Shown one piece after another: positions 29,038 to 38,659 of a stretch of 64,000 nt of DNA. How positions within the stretch are numbered: the first letter of the stretch is position 1; each line of letters starts with the position of its first letter. Origin of the DNA: Gallaecimonas kandeliae (lineage in GTDB: Bacteria > Pseudomonadota > Gammaproteobacteria > Enterobacterales > Gallaecimonadaceae); contig NZ_CP118480.1 of assembly GCF_030450055.1 (NCBI RefSeq), positions 496,001 to 560,000 on the forward strand, in the 5' to 3' direction. A program made the translations under genes and the position numbers. The notes under the pieces are model-generated. The model did no database searches and was not told the origin of the DNA. It was given only the letters and a program-made list of their open reading frames with translations.

Positions 29038-29844
29038 TTAGGAAAGAGCAGCCTGCTGCAACAGTTCGCCGGTTTCCAGGCACCAGAGCGTCAATTTGTT
29101 GCCCCAGACGCAGCCGGTGTCCAGTGCCTTGATGTCGGAACGGGACAACTGGCCGTTGAGGGCGGCCCAGTGGCCGAAGGCCAGCTGGAAAGGTAGCTGG
29201 GGGTGGAACTGGTACCAGGGCCTGAGGCCGGCCTTGAGGCCTTCCTGGGGGGAAGACTTGCACTTGAGTTCCAGGGCGCCGTCCGGATAGCAGAAGCGCA
29301 TCCGGGTCAGGGCGTTGATGATGTAGCGAAGGCGGTCCTGGCCCTGCAGCCCCGGGCTCCAACTGTTGGGCTCGTTGCCGTACATGGCTTCGAGCATCTG
29401 CTGCCAGTCTGGGCCTTGCAGGGCGGCTTCGACCTCGGTGCTGGCCGTCAGGCAATCTGCGATGCCCCAGTGGGGCGGCAGGCCGGCATGGGTGACGAGG
29501 ACGCCAGGGGCCTCCAGCCAGAGCGCCAGGGGCTGGCGGCGCAGGTAGTCGACGATGGCATTGCGCTCGGGGGCGGCCAGCACGGCCTCCAGCTGGTCCC
29601 CTTTCTTGGCCTTATGGAAGCCGCAGAGCACGGCCAACAGATGCAGGTCGTGGTTGCCCAGCACCATCTTGGCGCTGCCTTCCAGGGACATGAAGAGCCG
29701 TAGCACTTCCAATGACTTGGGACCCCGGGCCACCAGGTCGCCGACGCTGTAGAGGCAGTCGCGGCCCGGCTGGAAACCGACCCTGTCCAGCAGGGCCTGC
29801 AGCTCGTCAAAGCAGCCCTGGATGTCCCCCACCACGTAGCGCAC
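29038..29844 (-). CDS. apaH: Symmetrical bis(5'-nucleosyl)-tetraphosphatase
   Basis: 268 residues, hydrolyses Ap4A to two ADP and removes Np4 caps from RNA. Metallophosphatase motifs are all present: GDIQG (7-11), GDLVARGPKS (about 32), GNHDLHLL (about 61-68) and THAGLPP. The start is GTG and shares one base with the apaG stop (TAGTG), so translation is coupled. Last gene of the lptD-to-apaH operon. Confidence 0.96.
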   Translation of the reverse strand: MRYVVGDIQGCFDELQALLDRVGFQPGRDCLYSVGDLVARGPKSLEVLRLFMSLEGSAKMVLGNHDLHLLAVLCGFHKAKKGDQLEAVLAAPERNAIVDYLRRQPLALWLEAPGVLVTHAGLPPHWGIADCLTASTEVEAALQGPDWQQMLEAMYGNEPNSWSPGLQGQDRLRYIINALTRMRFCYPDGALELKCKSSPQEGLKAGLRPWYQFHPQLPFQLAFGHWAALNGQLSRSDIKALDTGCVWGNKLTLWCLETGELLQQAALS

Positions 29845-30212
29845 TAGTTCAGTACCTTGGGCACCGCCAGGCGGAAGACGGGAATAGGGGTCTTGGACTT
29901 GGCCCCGCTTTCTTCTTCCATCTCGTAGTGGCCTTCCATGGTACCCACCGGGGTTTCCAGCACGGCGCCTGAGGTGTAGCTGTACTGGCCGCCGGGCTGG
30001 ATGGTGGGCTGTTGGCCCACCACGCCGGCGCCGGCCACCTCTGTGGTCTTGCCGTTGCCGTCCGTGATCAGCCAGTAGCGGTTGAGCAGCTTCGCCGCCT
30101 TGGTGTCCAGGTTGCGGATGGTGATGGTGTAGGCGAAGACGTACTTGTCTTCTTCCGGCAGGGATCTGTCTTCCAGGTAACGGCTGTCCACATGGATCTG
30201 AAAGCGCAGCAT
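29844..30212 (-). CDS. apaG: ApaG family protein
   Basis: 122 residues with a fibronectin-III-like fold. It starts [17 protein letters not shown] and has the family motif [25 protein letters not shown] followed by [20 protein letters not shown]. Often called CorD and linked to Co2+/Mg2+ tolerance, but its molecular role is unclear; the tight coupling with apaH and rsmA is conserved. It begins 2 bp after rsmA ends. Confidence 0.95.
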   Translation of the reverse strand: MLRFQIHVDSRYLEDRSLPEEDKYVFAYTITIRNLDTKAAKLLNRYWLITDGNGKTTEVAGAGVVGQQPTIQPGGQYSYTSGAVLETPVGTMEGHYEMEEESGAKSKTPIPVFRLAVPKVLN

Positions 30213-30214
30213 GG

Positions 30215-31015
30215 TTACTCCTCGGTCAGCTGCTCGGTCAGGGCGTCGGCCAGCTTGACGTACTGGGGCAGGCTGAGGTTTTCCGGCCTGGCATTGGGAT
30301 CGACACCCAGGGCTTCCAGCTGCTCGGCTGTGAAATGGGCCTTGAAGGTGTTGCGTACCGTCTTGCGGCGCTGGTTGAAGGCCTCGGTGAGGATCTGGCT
30401 GAGGCGCTTCTCGTCCTTCACCGGATAGGGCTTGACCTTGTGGGGCACCAGCCGCACCACAGCCGAGTCCACCTTGGGGGCCGGCTTGAAGGCATGGGGC
30501 GGGACTTCCAGCACCGGGATCACCTGGCAGAAATACTGGGTCATCACCGACAGGCGGCCGTATTGCTTGCTGTTGGGGCCGGCAGCCATGCGTTCCACCA
30601 CTTCCTTTTGCAGCATGAAGTGCATCTGGTCGATGCAGTCGGACCAGCGGAAGAGGTGGAACAGCAGCGGGGTGGAGATGTTGTAGGGCAGGTTGCCGAA
30701 CACCTTGAAGGTCTTGCCCGGCTGATGGAGGCTGCCGAAATCGAACTTGAGGGCGTCCCCTTCGTGGACGACGATGTCGCCCCGCTGGCGCAGGCGCGCC
30801 GCCAGGTCGCGGTCCAGCTCCACTACCTGCAGCTGGCCGGCCGCTTCCAGCACCGGCTCGGTGAGGGCGCCGAGGCCGGGGCCTATCTCCACCAGCACGT
30901 CGTCGGGCTGGGGGTTGATGGCGCGGACTATGTTGCCGATCACTTCGGCGTCATTGAGGAAGTTCTGGCCGAAGCGCTTGCGGGCGCGGTGGCCCAGATG
31001 AACATTGTCAGTCAT
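30215..31015 (-). CDS. rsmA: 16S rRNA (adenine1518-N6/adenine1519-N6)-dimethyltransferase
   Basis: 266 residues, SAM-dependent enzyme that dimethylates two adenines near the 3' end of 16S rRNA. Motifs: [11 protein letters not shown] (N-terminus), [16 protein letters not shown] for SAM, and the catalytic NLPYNIST. Loss of this gene (ksgA) gives kasugamycin resistance. Fourth gene of the operon, 4 bp from pdxA. Confidence 0.97.
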   Translation of the reverse strand: MTDNVHLGHRARKRFGQNFLNDAEVIGNIVRAINPQPDDVLVEIGPGLGALTEPVLEAAGQLQVVELDRDLAARLRQRGDIVVHEGDALKFDFGSLHQPGKTFKVFGNLPYNISTPLLFHLFRWSDCIDQMHFMLQKEVVERMAAGPNSKQYGRLSVMTQYFCQVIPVLEVPPHAFKPAPKVDSAVVRLVPHKVKPYPVKDEKRLSQILTEAFNQRRKTVRNTFKAHFTAEQLEALGVDPNARPENLSLPQYVKLADALTEQLTEE

Positions 31016-31019
31016 GAAT

Positions 31020-31997
31020 TCAACGATTAGCTAGGGCTATGGCTTCGGACAGGGCCAGTCTCATGCTGCCTGCGTCTGCCTTACCGGTACCGGCCAGATC
31101 CAGGGCGGTACCATGATCCACCGAGGTCCTGATGAAGGGCAGGCCCAGGGTGATGTTGACGGACTTGCCGAAGCCCTTGTACTTGAGCACCGGCAACCCC
31201 TGATCATGATACATCGCCAGCACCGCATCAGCGTCATCCAGATACTTGGGTTGGAAGAGGGTGTCGGCGGGCAGGGGGCCTATCAGCTGGATGCCCTCTT
31301 CCCTCAGCATCTCCAGGGTCGGGGCTATGACGTCGATCTCCTCCCGGCCCAGGTGGCCGCCTTCCCCGGCATGGGGGTTGAGGCCGCAGACGTAGATGCG
31401 GGGCTTTTCCAGGCCGAACTTGCCCACCAGATCCTCGTGCAGCACCCGGATCACCTTGCTCAGGCGCTCCGGGGTGATGGCCTTGGCCACGTAGGCCAGG
31501 GGAATATGGGTGGTGACCAGGGCCACCCGCAGCCCTTCGGTGGCCAGCATCATCACCACGTCGCTGGCATTGGCCTGCTGGGCGAAGAATTCGGTGTGGC
31601 CGGAGAAGGCGATGCCGGCGCGGTTGATGATGCCCTTGTGCACGGGACCCGTCACCACGGCGGCGAAACGGCCGTCCATGTTGCCCTCGCCGGCGAAGGC
31701 CAGGGTCTCCAGCACATAGTGGGCGTTGGCTTCGCTGAGCTGGCCTGGTACCACGTCCTCGCGGACTTGGAAGGGGGCCAGGGTCAGGCTGCCTTTTTCC
31801 TGGGGCCGAGCCGGCGTCCAGGGCTCAAAGGGGCGCAGCTCTAAAGGCAGGCCCAGGCTTTTAGCCCGGGCCTTGAGGAGGTCGCCATCGGCGCAGACCA
31901 CCACTTCCACCGGCCAGTCCTGCTGGGCCAGCATGACCGCCAGGTCAGGGCCTATGCCGGCCGGCTCACCTGGGGTCAGGGCAACGCGATGGATCAT
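31020..31997 (-). CDS. pdxA: 4-hydroxythreonine-4-phosphate dehydrogenase
   Basis: 325 residues, NAD-dependent step in pyridoxal-5'-phosphate synthesis. It begins [19 protein letters not shown], with metal-binding His residues in [23 protein letters not shown] and [12 protein letters not shown]. The ATG overlaps the surA stop (ATGA, 31994-31997), so it is coupled to surA. Confidence 0.97.
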   Translation of the reverse strand: MIHRVALTPGEPAGIGPDLAVMLAQQDWPVEVVVCADGDLLKARAKSLGLPLELRPFEPWTPARPQEKGSLTLAPFQVREDVVPGQLSEANAHYVLETLAFAGEGNMDGRFAAVVTGPVHKGIINRAGIAFSGHTEFFAQQANASDVVMMLATEGLRVALVTTHIPLAYVAKAITPERLSKVIRVLHEDLVGKFGLEKPRIYVCGLNPHAGEGGHLGREEIDVIAPTLEMLREEGIQLIGPLPADTLFQPKYLDDADAVLAMYHDQGLPVLKYKGFGKSVNITLGLPFIRTSVDHGTALDLAGTGKADAGSMRLALSEAIALANR

Positions 31998-33292
31998 TTA
32001 TCGTCTTCCAGCACATCGATGTAGGCCTGGTTGCGCATCTCGCGCTGCCAAGCGACCGCTTCTTCGTTGAACTTGCGGTTGAAGAGGATGCGGTAGGCCC
32101 TGTCTTCCTTGGCCTTGGCGGTGGCGTCAGTGGTGCGCTCGCCCAGCAGCTGCACTATGTGCCAGCCGAAGCTGGTCCGGAAAGGCTGGGAGATCTGGCC
32201 GTCCTTGAGGCGGGACAGGGCGTCCTTGAAGGCCGGATCGTAGATGCTGGGGTCGGCCCAGCCCAGGTCGCCGCCCTGGCTGGCTGAACCGGGATCTTCG
32301 GAGTTGGCGGTGGCCAGGTCTTCAAACTTCTTCTTGCCGTCCAGGATCTCCTGGCGCCACTGGCTCAGCTCTTCCTTGGCCTTGTCCTCGCTGAGGATGA
32401 TGGAAGGCTTGATCAGGATGTGGCGGGCATGGACCTCTTTGAGCTCCACCGTCTTCTGGCCGCGGATGTCGTCGACCTTGACGATGTGGAAGCCGGCGCC
32501 GGAGCGCAGGGGCCCGATGATCTGGCCCTTGGTGGCGCCCTTGAGGGCGTCGGCGAAGAGGGTGGGCACTTCGTTGGCGTTGATCCAGCCCAGATCACCC
32601 CCTTCCAGGGCGTGGGCGCCGGAGGAGGCGATGATGGCCAGCTGGGCGAAGTCCTCGCCCTTGTTGAGGCGGGCCAGCACCTTGTCGGCCCTGTCCTTGG
32701 CGTCGGCCAACTGCTTGCTGTCGGCGTTCTGGGGCACTTCGATGAGGATGTGGCGCAGGTGCAGCTCGACGTTCTGGTTACCCTGGGCGTTGAGCTGCTT
32801 GACCATGGCGTCCACTTCCTGGGGGCTGACCTGGATGCGGCGGCCCACGGCGATGCGGCGCACTTCGCCGACCGTCAGTTCGGTGCGCACATGCTCGCGG
32901 TAGCTTTCGAAGTTGCCGCCTTCTTTCTCGATCTGGCGCTTGAGCTCTTCCACCGACATCTTCTGGTCGCCGGCGATATTGGCGATGGTCTGGTCCAACT
33001 GGGCGTCGGAGATCTGCATGCCGATGCGCTTGGCGGTCTGCATCTCCAGTTCCTGGTTGATCAGCCGGTCCAGCACCTGCTTGCGCAGCACCCGGTCGGA
33101 GGGCAGCTCCTGATGGGCCTGGAGGGCGCTGCTCTTGATGTCGCGCATCATGTCGTCGACGTCGGACTGGAGTATCACCCCTTGGTCCACGATCACGGCT
33201 ACCTTGTCCAGCAGCTCGGGTTTGGCCTGGGCCTGGCCCATCATCAAGAGGCCGCCAGCCATGGCGGCAAGGAGTTTCACGTGCATTCTCAT
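31994..33292 (-). CDS. surA: Periplasmic chaperone and peptidyl-prolyl isomerase SurA
   Basis: 432 residues with a signal peptide (1-23). The N-terminal chaperone domain is followed by two parvulin domains (about 170-275 and 285-380) each with the ILI/HIL strands (LRHILIEV and ARHILIKP) and GGDLGW loops. It escorts outer-membrane barrels, including LptD, to the BAM complex; the lptD gene lies directly upstream with a 5-bp gap. Confidence 0.97.
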   Translation of the reverse strand: MRMHVKLLAAMAGGLLMMGQAQAKPELLDKVAVIVDQGVILQSDVDDMMRDIKSSALQAHQELPSDRVLRKQVLDRLINQELEMQTAKRIGMQISDAQLDQTIANIAGDQKMSVEELKRQIEKEGGNFESYREHVRTELTVGEVRRIAVGRRIQVSPQEVDAMVKQLNAQGNQNVELHLRHILIEVPQNADSKQLADAKDRADKVLARLNKGEDFAQLAIIASSGAHALEGGDLGWINANEVPTLFADALKGATKGQIIGPLRSGAGFHIVKVDDIRGQKTVELKEVHARHILIKPSIILSEDKAKEELSQWRQEILDGKKKFEDLATANSEDPGSASQGGDLGWADPSIYDPAFKDALSRLKDGQISQPFRTSFGWHIVQLLGERTTDATAKAKEDRAYRILFNRKFNEEAVAWQREMRNQAYIDVLEDDK

Positions 33293-33297
33293 CGTTT

Positions 33298-35568
33298 TTA
33301 GTAACTCAGGTTATAGGGCTCACGATAGCTGAAAAGCCCTTTGCTTAATAGTTTGTCGCCGCTGCTGCCGCCCCCGCCCAGGCCCTTGAAGATAAACTCC
33401 AGGCTGATGCTGTTATCGAAGGTGGACTGGCCCGTGAATTCGGGGCCGTCCGACAGTATGGGGTTGAGCCGGCGCCTGACCGTCATCCTGACGGCAAAGC
33501 AACAGGCCTCGTACTCGAAACCGGCGTAGGTTTCCTCGGTCCTGTGCAGCCGCAGATCCTCATAGTGCGAGGCAAAGACCTGCCACTGCTCATCCAGCTT
33601 CCAGGAGCCGCTGATGCCGGCCTGGTCGATGTTCTCGTTATCGGTGATGTCGCGCACGTAACGGTGGGTGAACTGCAACAGCTTATCGTCACTGACCCTG
33701 TAATCCACCGTTAAGTTCCCACGGCGGGTCTGGCCGCTGTCGGTATCGAACAGCATTGAGCCGGAAATCCCCCAGCTGCGGTCGATGCGCAGGTCCAGTT
33801 CACCGGCCAGGGCCGAGGTGGAGCGGCTGACCTGGCCAGTGGTGTTGTCCAGGCCGACTTCCGAGTCCTGCAGGTAGAGGACTTCGCCGAGGGAGGCCCG
33901 CAGCCGTTCCTCGTTGTGCTGGTCGAAGAGGCGGCTGGTGACACCCAGGGTGACCTGGTTGGCGTCCGTGATCCTGTCCAGCCCCGAGTAGCGGCGGTTG
34001 CGGAACAGGGCGTGGTAGTCCTCACGGAGCAGGCTGGTGTCGTAGAGGCCGATCTTGCTCTGATCTTCCTTGGGAATGAAGAGGTACTGGAACTGGGGCT
34101 CCAGGGTCTGGCGGTAGTTGCGCCCGTCCAGTTTCATGTCCCGCTCGAAGTTGAGCTGGCCGTAGATCCGCAGCTGGGGCAGTGTCCGGGAGACGCTGTC
34201 GGCCAACTGGCCGCTGTTGTCGTGCTGCTGGTAGAAGGTCTGGTAGAGCTTGAGTTCCGTGGTCAGGCTGCCGGAGGGGCTTTCCAGGGGGAAGGCCAGG
34301 GTCGGCTCTATGTGCAGGCGCTCGGCCGTGGGCTTGGTCGGGTCCTGGTTGTCGAAGGCGGTCAGTTCGGAATAGAAATTGAAATCCAGCCCTTCCCAGA
34401 AATCCTTGTCCTCCCTGGACAAGGTCAGGCGCGGCATGGCCTGGTAGGGGTCGGGGTAGGCGCCCAGCACCTCGAAGTTCTTGACCTCGGCGGTGAAGTT
34501 CCAGTCGTCAGACAGGTAGGCGATGGCGCCGCTGCGCACTATCTGGGTATCGGTGGAGGAACCCCGGTTGGAGTTGAGATCCACGAAATAGGCGTCGTCG
34601 CTGACGGTGGTGTAGTTGGCGTTGTAGCGCCAGTGGTCGCTGAAGCGGCCGTTGTGCTGCCAGTTGAAGAGGTAGCGCTTGCTGTTGTCGCCGTTGAACT
34701 TCTTGTCGTTGGGCAGGTATTCGAGGTTGAGCTCGCCCCTGTCTTCGCCATAGAGGTAGCGGAACTCGGTATTGAGCTGGGTACCGCGCTCCGACATGTA
34801 ACGGGGTGTGAGGGTCAGATCCAGGTTGGGGGCTATGTTCCAGTAGATGGGTTGGGCATATTCCAGGCCGCGCTTGTCGCTGGTCCCCAGGGTCGGGTAG
34901 AGCAGGCCGCTCTTACGCTCGTTGTTGATCGGGAAGCTCAGGTAGGGGAAATAGAAAACGGGTACCCCGAAGAGCCTGAACTTGGCGCCCTTGGCACTGC
35001 CCCAGCCCTCGTTGGGGTCGGCCTCTATCTTGTCTGCGTCCAGCTGCCAGGCGGGGTTGTCCGCCGGGCAGGTGGTGAAGCTGCCGCCTTCGAGGGTGAA
35101 ACCCTTCTCCTTGGACAACGACATGCGCTTGGCCTTGCCATGGGCGTTGGTGCCGAGGATCTGGTACTGGACGGTGTCCAGCTTGGCGCTGTCGTCGTCG
35201 GAGTGGGCTTCCAGGGTGTGGCTGGACAGGCGCAGCTGACCGTCCTGGAAGCTGACTTGGCCCTTGGCCCTGAGTTGGCCCTTGCTACGATCTACTTCCG
35301 CCTGATCGGCGGTGACGAGGCGATCGCCCTGGCGCAGCTTTACGTCCCCTTCCAGGGTGGCGTGCTGCTGGCCGTCGAGGGTGGCCTTCTTGGCGGAAGC
35401 CTCGATGGCCTCCTGGCTCAGGGGTTTGCCACTGGCCTGTTCTTGGGCCTTGGGCGGGGGAGGGGGGCAGCTACTGCCTGTTCCTTCTGCGGCCAGGGCC
35501 TGACTGACGCTGGCGGCTACGGCTGATATCAGCAACCAATGGCGGACTTTGGTCACGCTCCTTCCCAT
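33298..35568 (-). CDS. lptD: LPS-assembly protein LptD
   Basis: 756 residues. A signal peptide (1-26) precedes an OstA/LptA-like N-domain (about 55-190) and a 26-strand barrel. The four cysteines of the two disulfides are at 34, 167 and 689-690 (the CC pair), matching the E. coli pattern. With LptE it puts lipopolysaccharide into the outer leaflet. A proline run (PPPPP) follows the first cysteine, and a Gly-rich segment (GGGGSSG) lies in the last 30 residues, beyond the usual last strand. First gene of the operon, divergent from amgK. Confidence 0.97.
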   Translation of the reverse strand: MGRSVTKVRHWLLISAVAASVSQALAAEGTGSSCPPPPPKAQEQASGKPLSQEAIEASAKKATLDGQQHATLEGDVKLRQGDRLVTADQAEVDRSKGQLRAKGQVSFQDGQLRLSSHTLEAHSDDDSAKLDTVQYQILGTNAHGKAKRMSLSKEKGFTLEGGSFTTCPADNPAWQLDADKIEADPNEGWGSAKGAKFRLFGVPVFYFPYLSFPINNERKSGLLYPTLGTSDKRGLEYAQPIYWNIAPNLDLTLTPRYMSERGTQLNTEFRYLYGEDRGELNLEYLPNDKKFNGDNSKRYLFNWQHNGRFSDHWRYNANYTTVSDDAYFVDLNSNRGSSTDTQIVRSGAIAYLSDDWNFTAEVKNFEVLGAYPDPYQAMPRLTLSREDKDFWEGLDFNFYSELTAFDNQDPTKPTAERLHIEPTLAFPLESPSGSLTTELKLYQTFYQQHDNSGQLADSVSRTLPQLRIYGQLNFERDMKLDGRNYRQTLEPQFQYLFIPKEDQSKIGLYDTSLLREDYHALFRNRRYSGLDRITDANQVTLGVTSRLFDQHNEERLRASLGEVLYLQDSEVGLDNTTGQVSRSTSALAGELDLRIDRSWGISGSMLFDTDSGQTRRGNLTVDYRVSDDKLLQFTHRYVRDITDNENIDQAGISGSWKLDEQWQVFASHYEDLRLHRTEETYAGFEYEACCFAVRMTVRRRLNPILSDGPEFTGQSTFDNSISLEFIFKGLGGGGSSGDKLLSKGLFSYREPYNLSY

Positions 35569-35668
35569 GTCGCTCTCGCTCTGTTGGCCCTCTCGGCCGG
35601 TTTATCCGGAGAGGCGAATCATAATGCAATTTTCCCGCCCGGGCTATTGAGCTATATTGGCCGCCACT

Positions 35669-36601
35669 ATGCGACAAGCCCCTATCCCAACCCTGCAAGA
35701 CTGGGCCTGCGGCCAGCTCGGCCTGAAGGGCTGCCCCTTCACGCCCCTGGCTGGCGATGCCGGCAGCCGCCGTTACTGGCGCCTCGGTGGCGGCGACGAC
35801 AGCGCCATACTGGTGAGCTACCCCCAGGGGGAGCAGGCCGCCATGGCCGCCTTCACCCGGATAGCCAAGGCCCTGGCCGAGGCCGGCGTGCTGGTACCAG
35901 AGCCCCTGGCCGCTACCGACAACGCCATGCTGCTGCCCGACCTCGGCGACAGGCTTCTCAGCGGCCTGGCGCCCAGCGAACGCGGCCCCTGGTACCGGAA
36001 GGCGGTGGCGCTGCTTGCCAAGGTGCAGGGCCTGACGCTGGAGCTGCCCCAGGCCGGCATGGCCTTTGTCCAGCGCAAGCGGGATTTGTTCCAGGATTGG
36101 TACCTGGGCCGCCATCTCGGCGTCGAACTGGCCCCGGGCCGCCTGGACGGGGTCTTCGCCCTGCTCTTCGACAACTTCTTTGCCCAACCCTTGGTGCCGG
36201 CCCACCGTGACTACCACGGTCGCAACTTGCACTTGGTGGGGCAGGAACTGGCGGTGATCGACTTCCAGGACATGCAGTTGCTGCCTCTGGCCTACGACGC
36301 CGTCTCCCTGATCCGCGACAGCTACGTGGCCCTGAGCCTGGAAGAGGAAGAAGCCCTCATCGCCCAGGCCTTTGCCCAGCAGGCCAAAACCGGCGACCAG
36401 GCCCAGTTTCGCCGTTGGCTGGATCTCACCGGGGTGCTGCGCCAGCTCAAGGTGCTGGGGATCTTCTGCCGCCTCCACTACCAGGACGGTAAATCCGGCT
36501 ACCTCCAGGATCTGGTCCCCACCCGCGACAAACTGCTGCGGGTGGCAAGGGGTTATCCCGAACTGGCGCCTCTGGTGGCATTGTTGGATGCCAACTCATG
36601 A
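35669..36601 (+). CDS. amgK: N-acetylmuramate/N-acetylglucosamine kinase AmgK
   Basis: 310 residues, aminoglycoside-phosphotransferase fold. It has the kinase motif HRDYHGRN (catalytic Asp, about 182-189) and DFQDMQ for metal binding. AmgK phosphorylates MurNAc at C1 in the MurU recycling route, which bypasses de novo UDP-MurNAc synthesis and gives fosfomycin tolerance. Its stop overlaps the murU start (ATGA). No Shine-Dalgarno precedes the ATG; a TATATT at 35653-35658 would put the transcript start only a few bases upstream, so the message may be nearly leaderless. Confidence 0.9.
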   Translation: MRQAPIPTLQDWACGQLGLKGCPFTPLAGDAGSRRYWRLGGGDDSAILVSYPQGEQAAMAAFTRIAKALAEAGVLVPEPLAATDNAMLLPDLGDRLLSGLAPSERGPWYRKAVALLAKVQGLTLELPQAGMAFVQRKRDLFQDWYLGRHLGVELAPGRLDGVFALLFDNFFAQPLVPAHRDYHGRNLHLVGQELAVIDFQDMQLLPLAYDAVSLIRDSYVALSLEEEEALIAQAFAQQAKTGDQAQFRRWLDLTGVLRQLKVLGIFCRLHYQDGKSGYLQDLVPTRDKLLRVARGYPELAPLVALLDANS

Positions 36602-37254
36602 AGGCCATGATCCTGGCCGCCGGCCGCGGCGAGCGGATGCGGCCCCTCACCGACCGTTGCCCCAAGCCGCTGCTGAGCGCCGGCGGTAAGCCCCTGATAG
36701 TCCACCATATCGAGAGGCTGCGCGCCGCCGGCATCCAGGAGCTGGTGATCAACACCGCCTGGCTGGGGGAGCAGTTCCCCGCTGCCTTGGGGGACGGCCG
36801 CGCCTTCGGGGTCAACATCCAGTATTCCCACGAGGGCACGGCTTTGGAAACGGCCGGCGGTATCCGCCGCGCCTTGCCGCTCCTCGGCGAGGGGGACTTC
36901 CTGCTGGTCAATGGCGACGTCTACTGCGACTGTGATTTTGAGGCCGTGGCGGCGGCCAAGGCCCCCAGCCTGCTGCTGGTGGACAACCCGCCCCAGCATC
37001 CTGGCGGCGACTTCGGCCTGGTGGGCGGACTGGTGGCCAACGAACCCCGCCAGTACACCTATGCCGGCATCGCCAAGCTGGACAGCCGGCTCTTCGTGGC
37101 GCTGCCAGAGGGCCATGGCGCCCTGGGGCCCCTGCTGCGCCGCTGGGCCGATGAAGGGCGCCTCGGCGGCCTCTACCACGGTGGCTACTGGCAGGACGTG
37201 GGGACGCCAGAGCGGCTCGAGGCCCTCGATGCTTTTCTCAAGGAGCGGCGCTGA
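36598..37254 (+). CDS. murU: N-acetylmuramate alpha-1-phosphate uridylyltransferase MurU
   Basis: 218 residues, nucleotidyltransferase with MKAMILAAGRGERMRPLTD (the GxGxRxxPLT loop) and LLVNGDVYCD (metal-binding Asp), GGYWQDVGTPERL at the end. It converts MurNAc-1-P and UTP to UDP-MurNAc, the second step after AmgK. The overlap at 36598-36601 couples the two, and djlA follows without a gap. Confidence 0.93.
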   Translation: MKAMILAAGRGERMRPLTDRCPKPLLSAGGKPLIVHHIERLRAAGIQELVINTAWLGEQFPAALGDGRAFGVNIQYSHEGTALETAGGIRRALPLLGEGDFLLVNGDVYCDCDFEAVAAAKAPSLLLVDNPPQHPGGDFGLVGGLVANEPRQYTYAGIAKLDSRLFVALPEGHGALGPLLRRWADEGRLGGLYHGGYWQDVGTPERLEALDAFLKERR

Positions 37255-38054
37255 TGTGGGGCCGCATCATCGGATTGCTGCTGGGGCTGGCCTTTGCCTG
37301 GCTGCCGGGCGCCATCCTGGGTTTTGTGGTGGGCTGGTGGTTCGACAGGGCCCTGGCCCGGGATTTTCGCGGCGCCGGTTTCGGTAAGCTCTGGCACCGC
37401 CTGGACGAGGCCGGGCGGGAACAGCTCTTCTTCCACACCAGCTTCGCGGTGATGGGCCATCTGGCCAAGGCCAAGGGCCGGGTGCGGGAGGAGGACATCG
37501 CCGCCGCCAGCGCCCTGATGGACAGGCTGCATCTATCCGGCGCCAAGCGCCGCGCCGCCCAGGAGGCTTTCCGCGAAGGCAAGGCCGCCGGCTACCCCCT
37601 GGAAGCGGCGGTGCAGGCCATGGGTGAGGCCCTGGCCGGCCAGCATGACCTCCTGCAGCTGTTCATGGAGATCCAGGTGGCCCTGGCCCTGGCCGACGGC
37701 AAGCTGCAGGTCGCCGAGCGCAAGGTGCTGGAGAGGGTCCGCAAGAGCCTGGGACTGCCGGAACGGATGTTGGACGGCCTCATTCGCATGGCCAAGGCCG
37801 GACAGGCCTTCACCCAAGCGCCTGAGCAGTCCCGCTATGGCCGCCTGGGCCAGGCTTACGAACTGCTGGGCCTGAGCCCCGAAGCGGACATGGCAGCGGT
37901 GCGCCGAGCCTACAAGAAGGCCATGGCTGAACATCACCCGGACAAGCTGATGGCCAAGGGCCTGCCGCCGGAGATGCAGGAGCTGGCCAAGGAGCGGACC
38001 CAGGCCATCCAGGCCGCCTATCGGCAGATCAAGGCCCACAGGGAAGGGACCTAA
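37254..38054 (+). CDS. djlA: Co-chaperone DjlA (membrane-anchored DnaJ-like)
   Basis: 266 residues. A single N-terminal membrane helix (about 5-24) is followed by a TerB-like helical domain (about 50-180) and a C-terminal J domain (about 202-264) with the essential HPD in EHHPDKL. It stimulates DnaK at the inner membrane and is linked to capsule and envelope stress. Its ATG overlaps the murU stop by one base (TGATG). In E. coli djlA lies beside lptD; here amgK-murU sit between. Confidence 0.95.
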   Translation: MWGRIIGLLLGLAFAWLPGAILGFVVGWWFDRALARDFRGAGFGKLWHRLDEAGREQLFFHTSFAVMGHLAKAKGRVREEDIAAASALMDRLHLSGAKRRAAQEAFREGKAAGYPLEAAVQAMGEALAGQHDLLQLFMEIQVALALADGKLQVAERKVLERVRKSLGLPERMLDGLIRMAKAGQAFTQAPEQSRYGRLGQAYELLGLSPEADMAAVRRAYKKAMAEHHPDKLMAKGLPPEMQELAKERTQAIQAAYRQIKAHREGT

Positions 38055-38056
38055 AG

Positions 38057-38085
38057 AAAACGCCGGGCAATGCCCGGCGCTTTTC
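38057..38085 (+). terminator. Terminator after djlA (bidirectional)
   Basis: GAAAACGCCGGGC-AAT-GCCCGGCGCTTTTC. It also covers the last bases of the convergent secreted-protein gene. Confidence 0.88.
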
Positions 38086-38644
38086 ATGGTGCTAGAGGCG
38101 CCTTGAGACTCTTCAGCCAGCCCTGGATCAGCTCCGCCTGCTCCTGCTCCTCTCCCTTGGTGTCGCCGCGCAGGGCCAGGGCCTGGAAGCGGCTCTGGGG
38201 CTGGCCTGCTATGCGCTGGCGGCGTAGCCGCAGGTCGTCGGACAGAGGCAGCCTGGGGGCGTTGACCAGATCCAGGGTCGGCTTGCCGAGGGTCTCAGGT
38301 TTGAAGTCGGCATTGATGAAGATGCAGGCCTCGAAGGCCCCTTGCTGGCAGGGCTCGAAGAGGCGGCCGTCGTTGCTGACCAGCACCTTGCCGGCCGTGC
38401 CGTCCTGGGGCAGCTCCGGGCGGCTTTCCACGCCCAGGCCCAGCTCCGACAGCGCCTTGCCCAGGGCCGGGTGCAGGCTGCCCACCAGCAGCAGCTGCGC
38501 CGTAGCGCCGCCCGCCGGCTGGTAGTTGGGGGCAGGAGCGCCGGCCGGGATGCCTGCAGGGGCATCCTGGGTCCTACCCCCAGCCGGTTCGGCCGGGGTT
38601 CCTGCCTGGGAAGCCAACAGCAATGCCGCCAGGGCAAGCTTCAT
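38084..38644 (-). CDS. Secreted protein of unknown function
   Basis: 186 residues. A short signal peptide (MKLALAALLLASQA) leads to a proline/alanine/glycine-rich linker (about 15-48), then a compact domain with LLLVGSLHPALGKALSELGLG and two cysteines in FEPCQQGAFEACIFINADFK, which may form a disulfide. No domain is recognised. It ends 16 bp before rapA would begin on the same strand in reverse order, i.e. it is downstream of rapA and probably co-transcribed. Confidence 0.65.
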   Translation of the reverse strand: MKLALAALLLASQAGTPAEPAGGRTQDAPAGIPAGAPAPNYQPAGGATAQLLLVGSLHPALGKALSELGLGVESRPELPQDGTAGKVLVSNDGRLFEPCQQGAFEACIFINADFKPETLGKPTLDLVNAPRLPLSDDLRLRRQRIAGQPQSRFQALALRGDTKGEEQEQAELIQGWLKSLKAPLAP

Positions 38645-38659
38645 GCCCGTACTCCCTCT

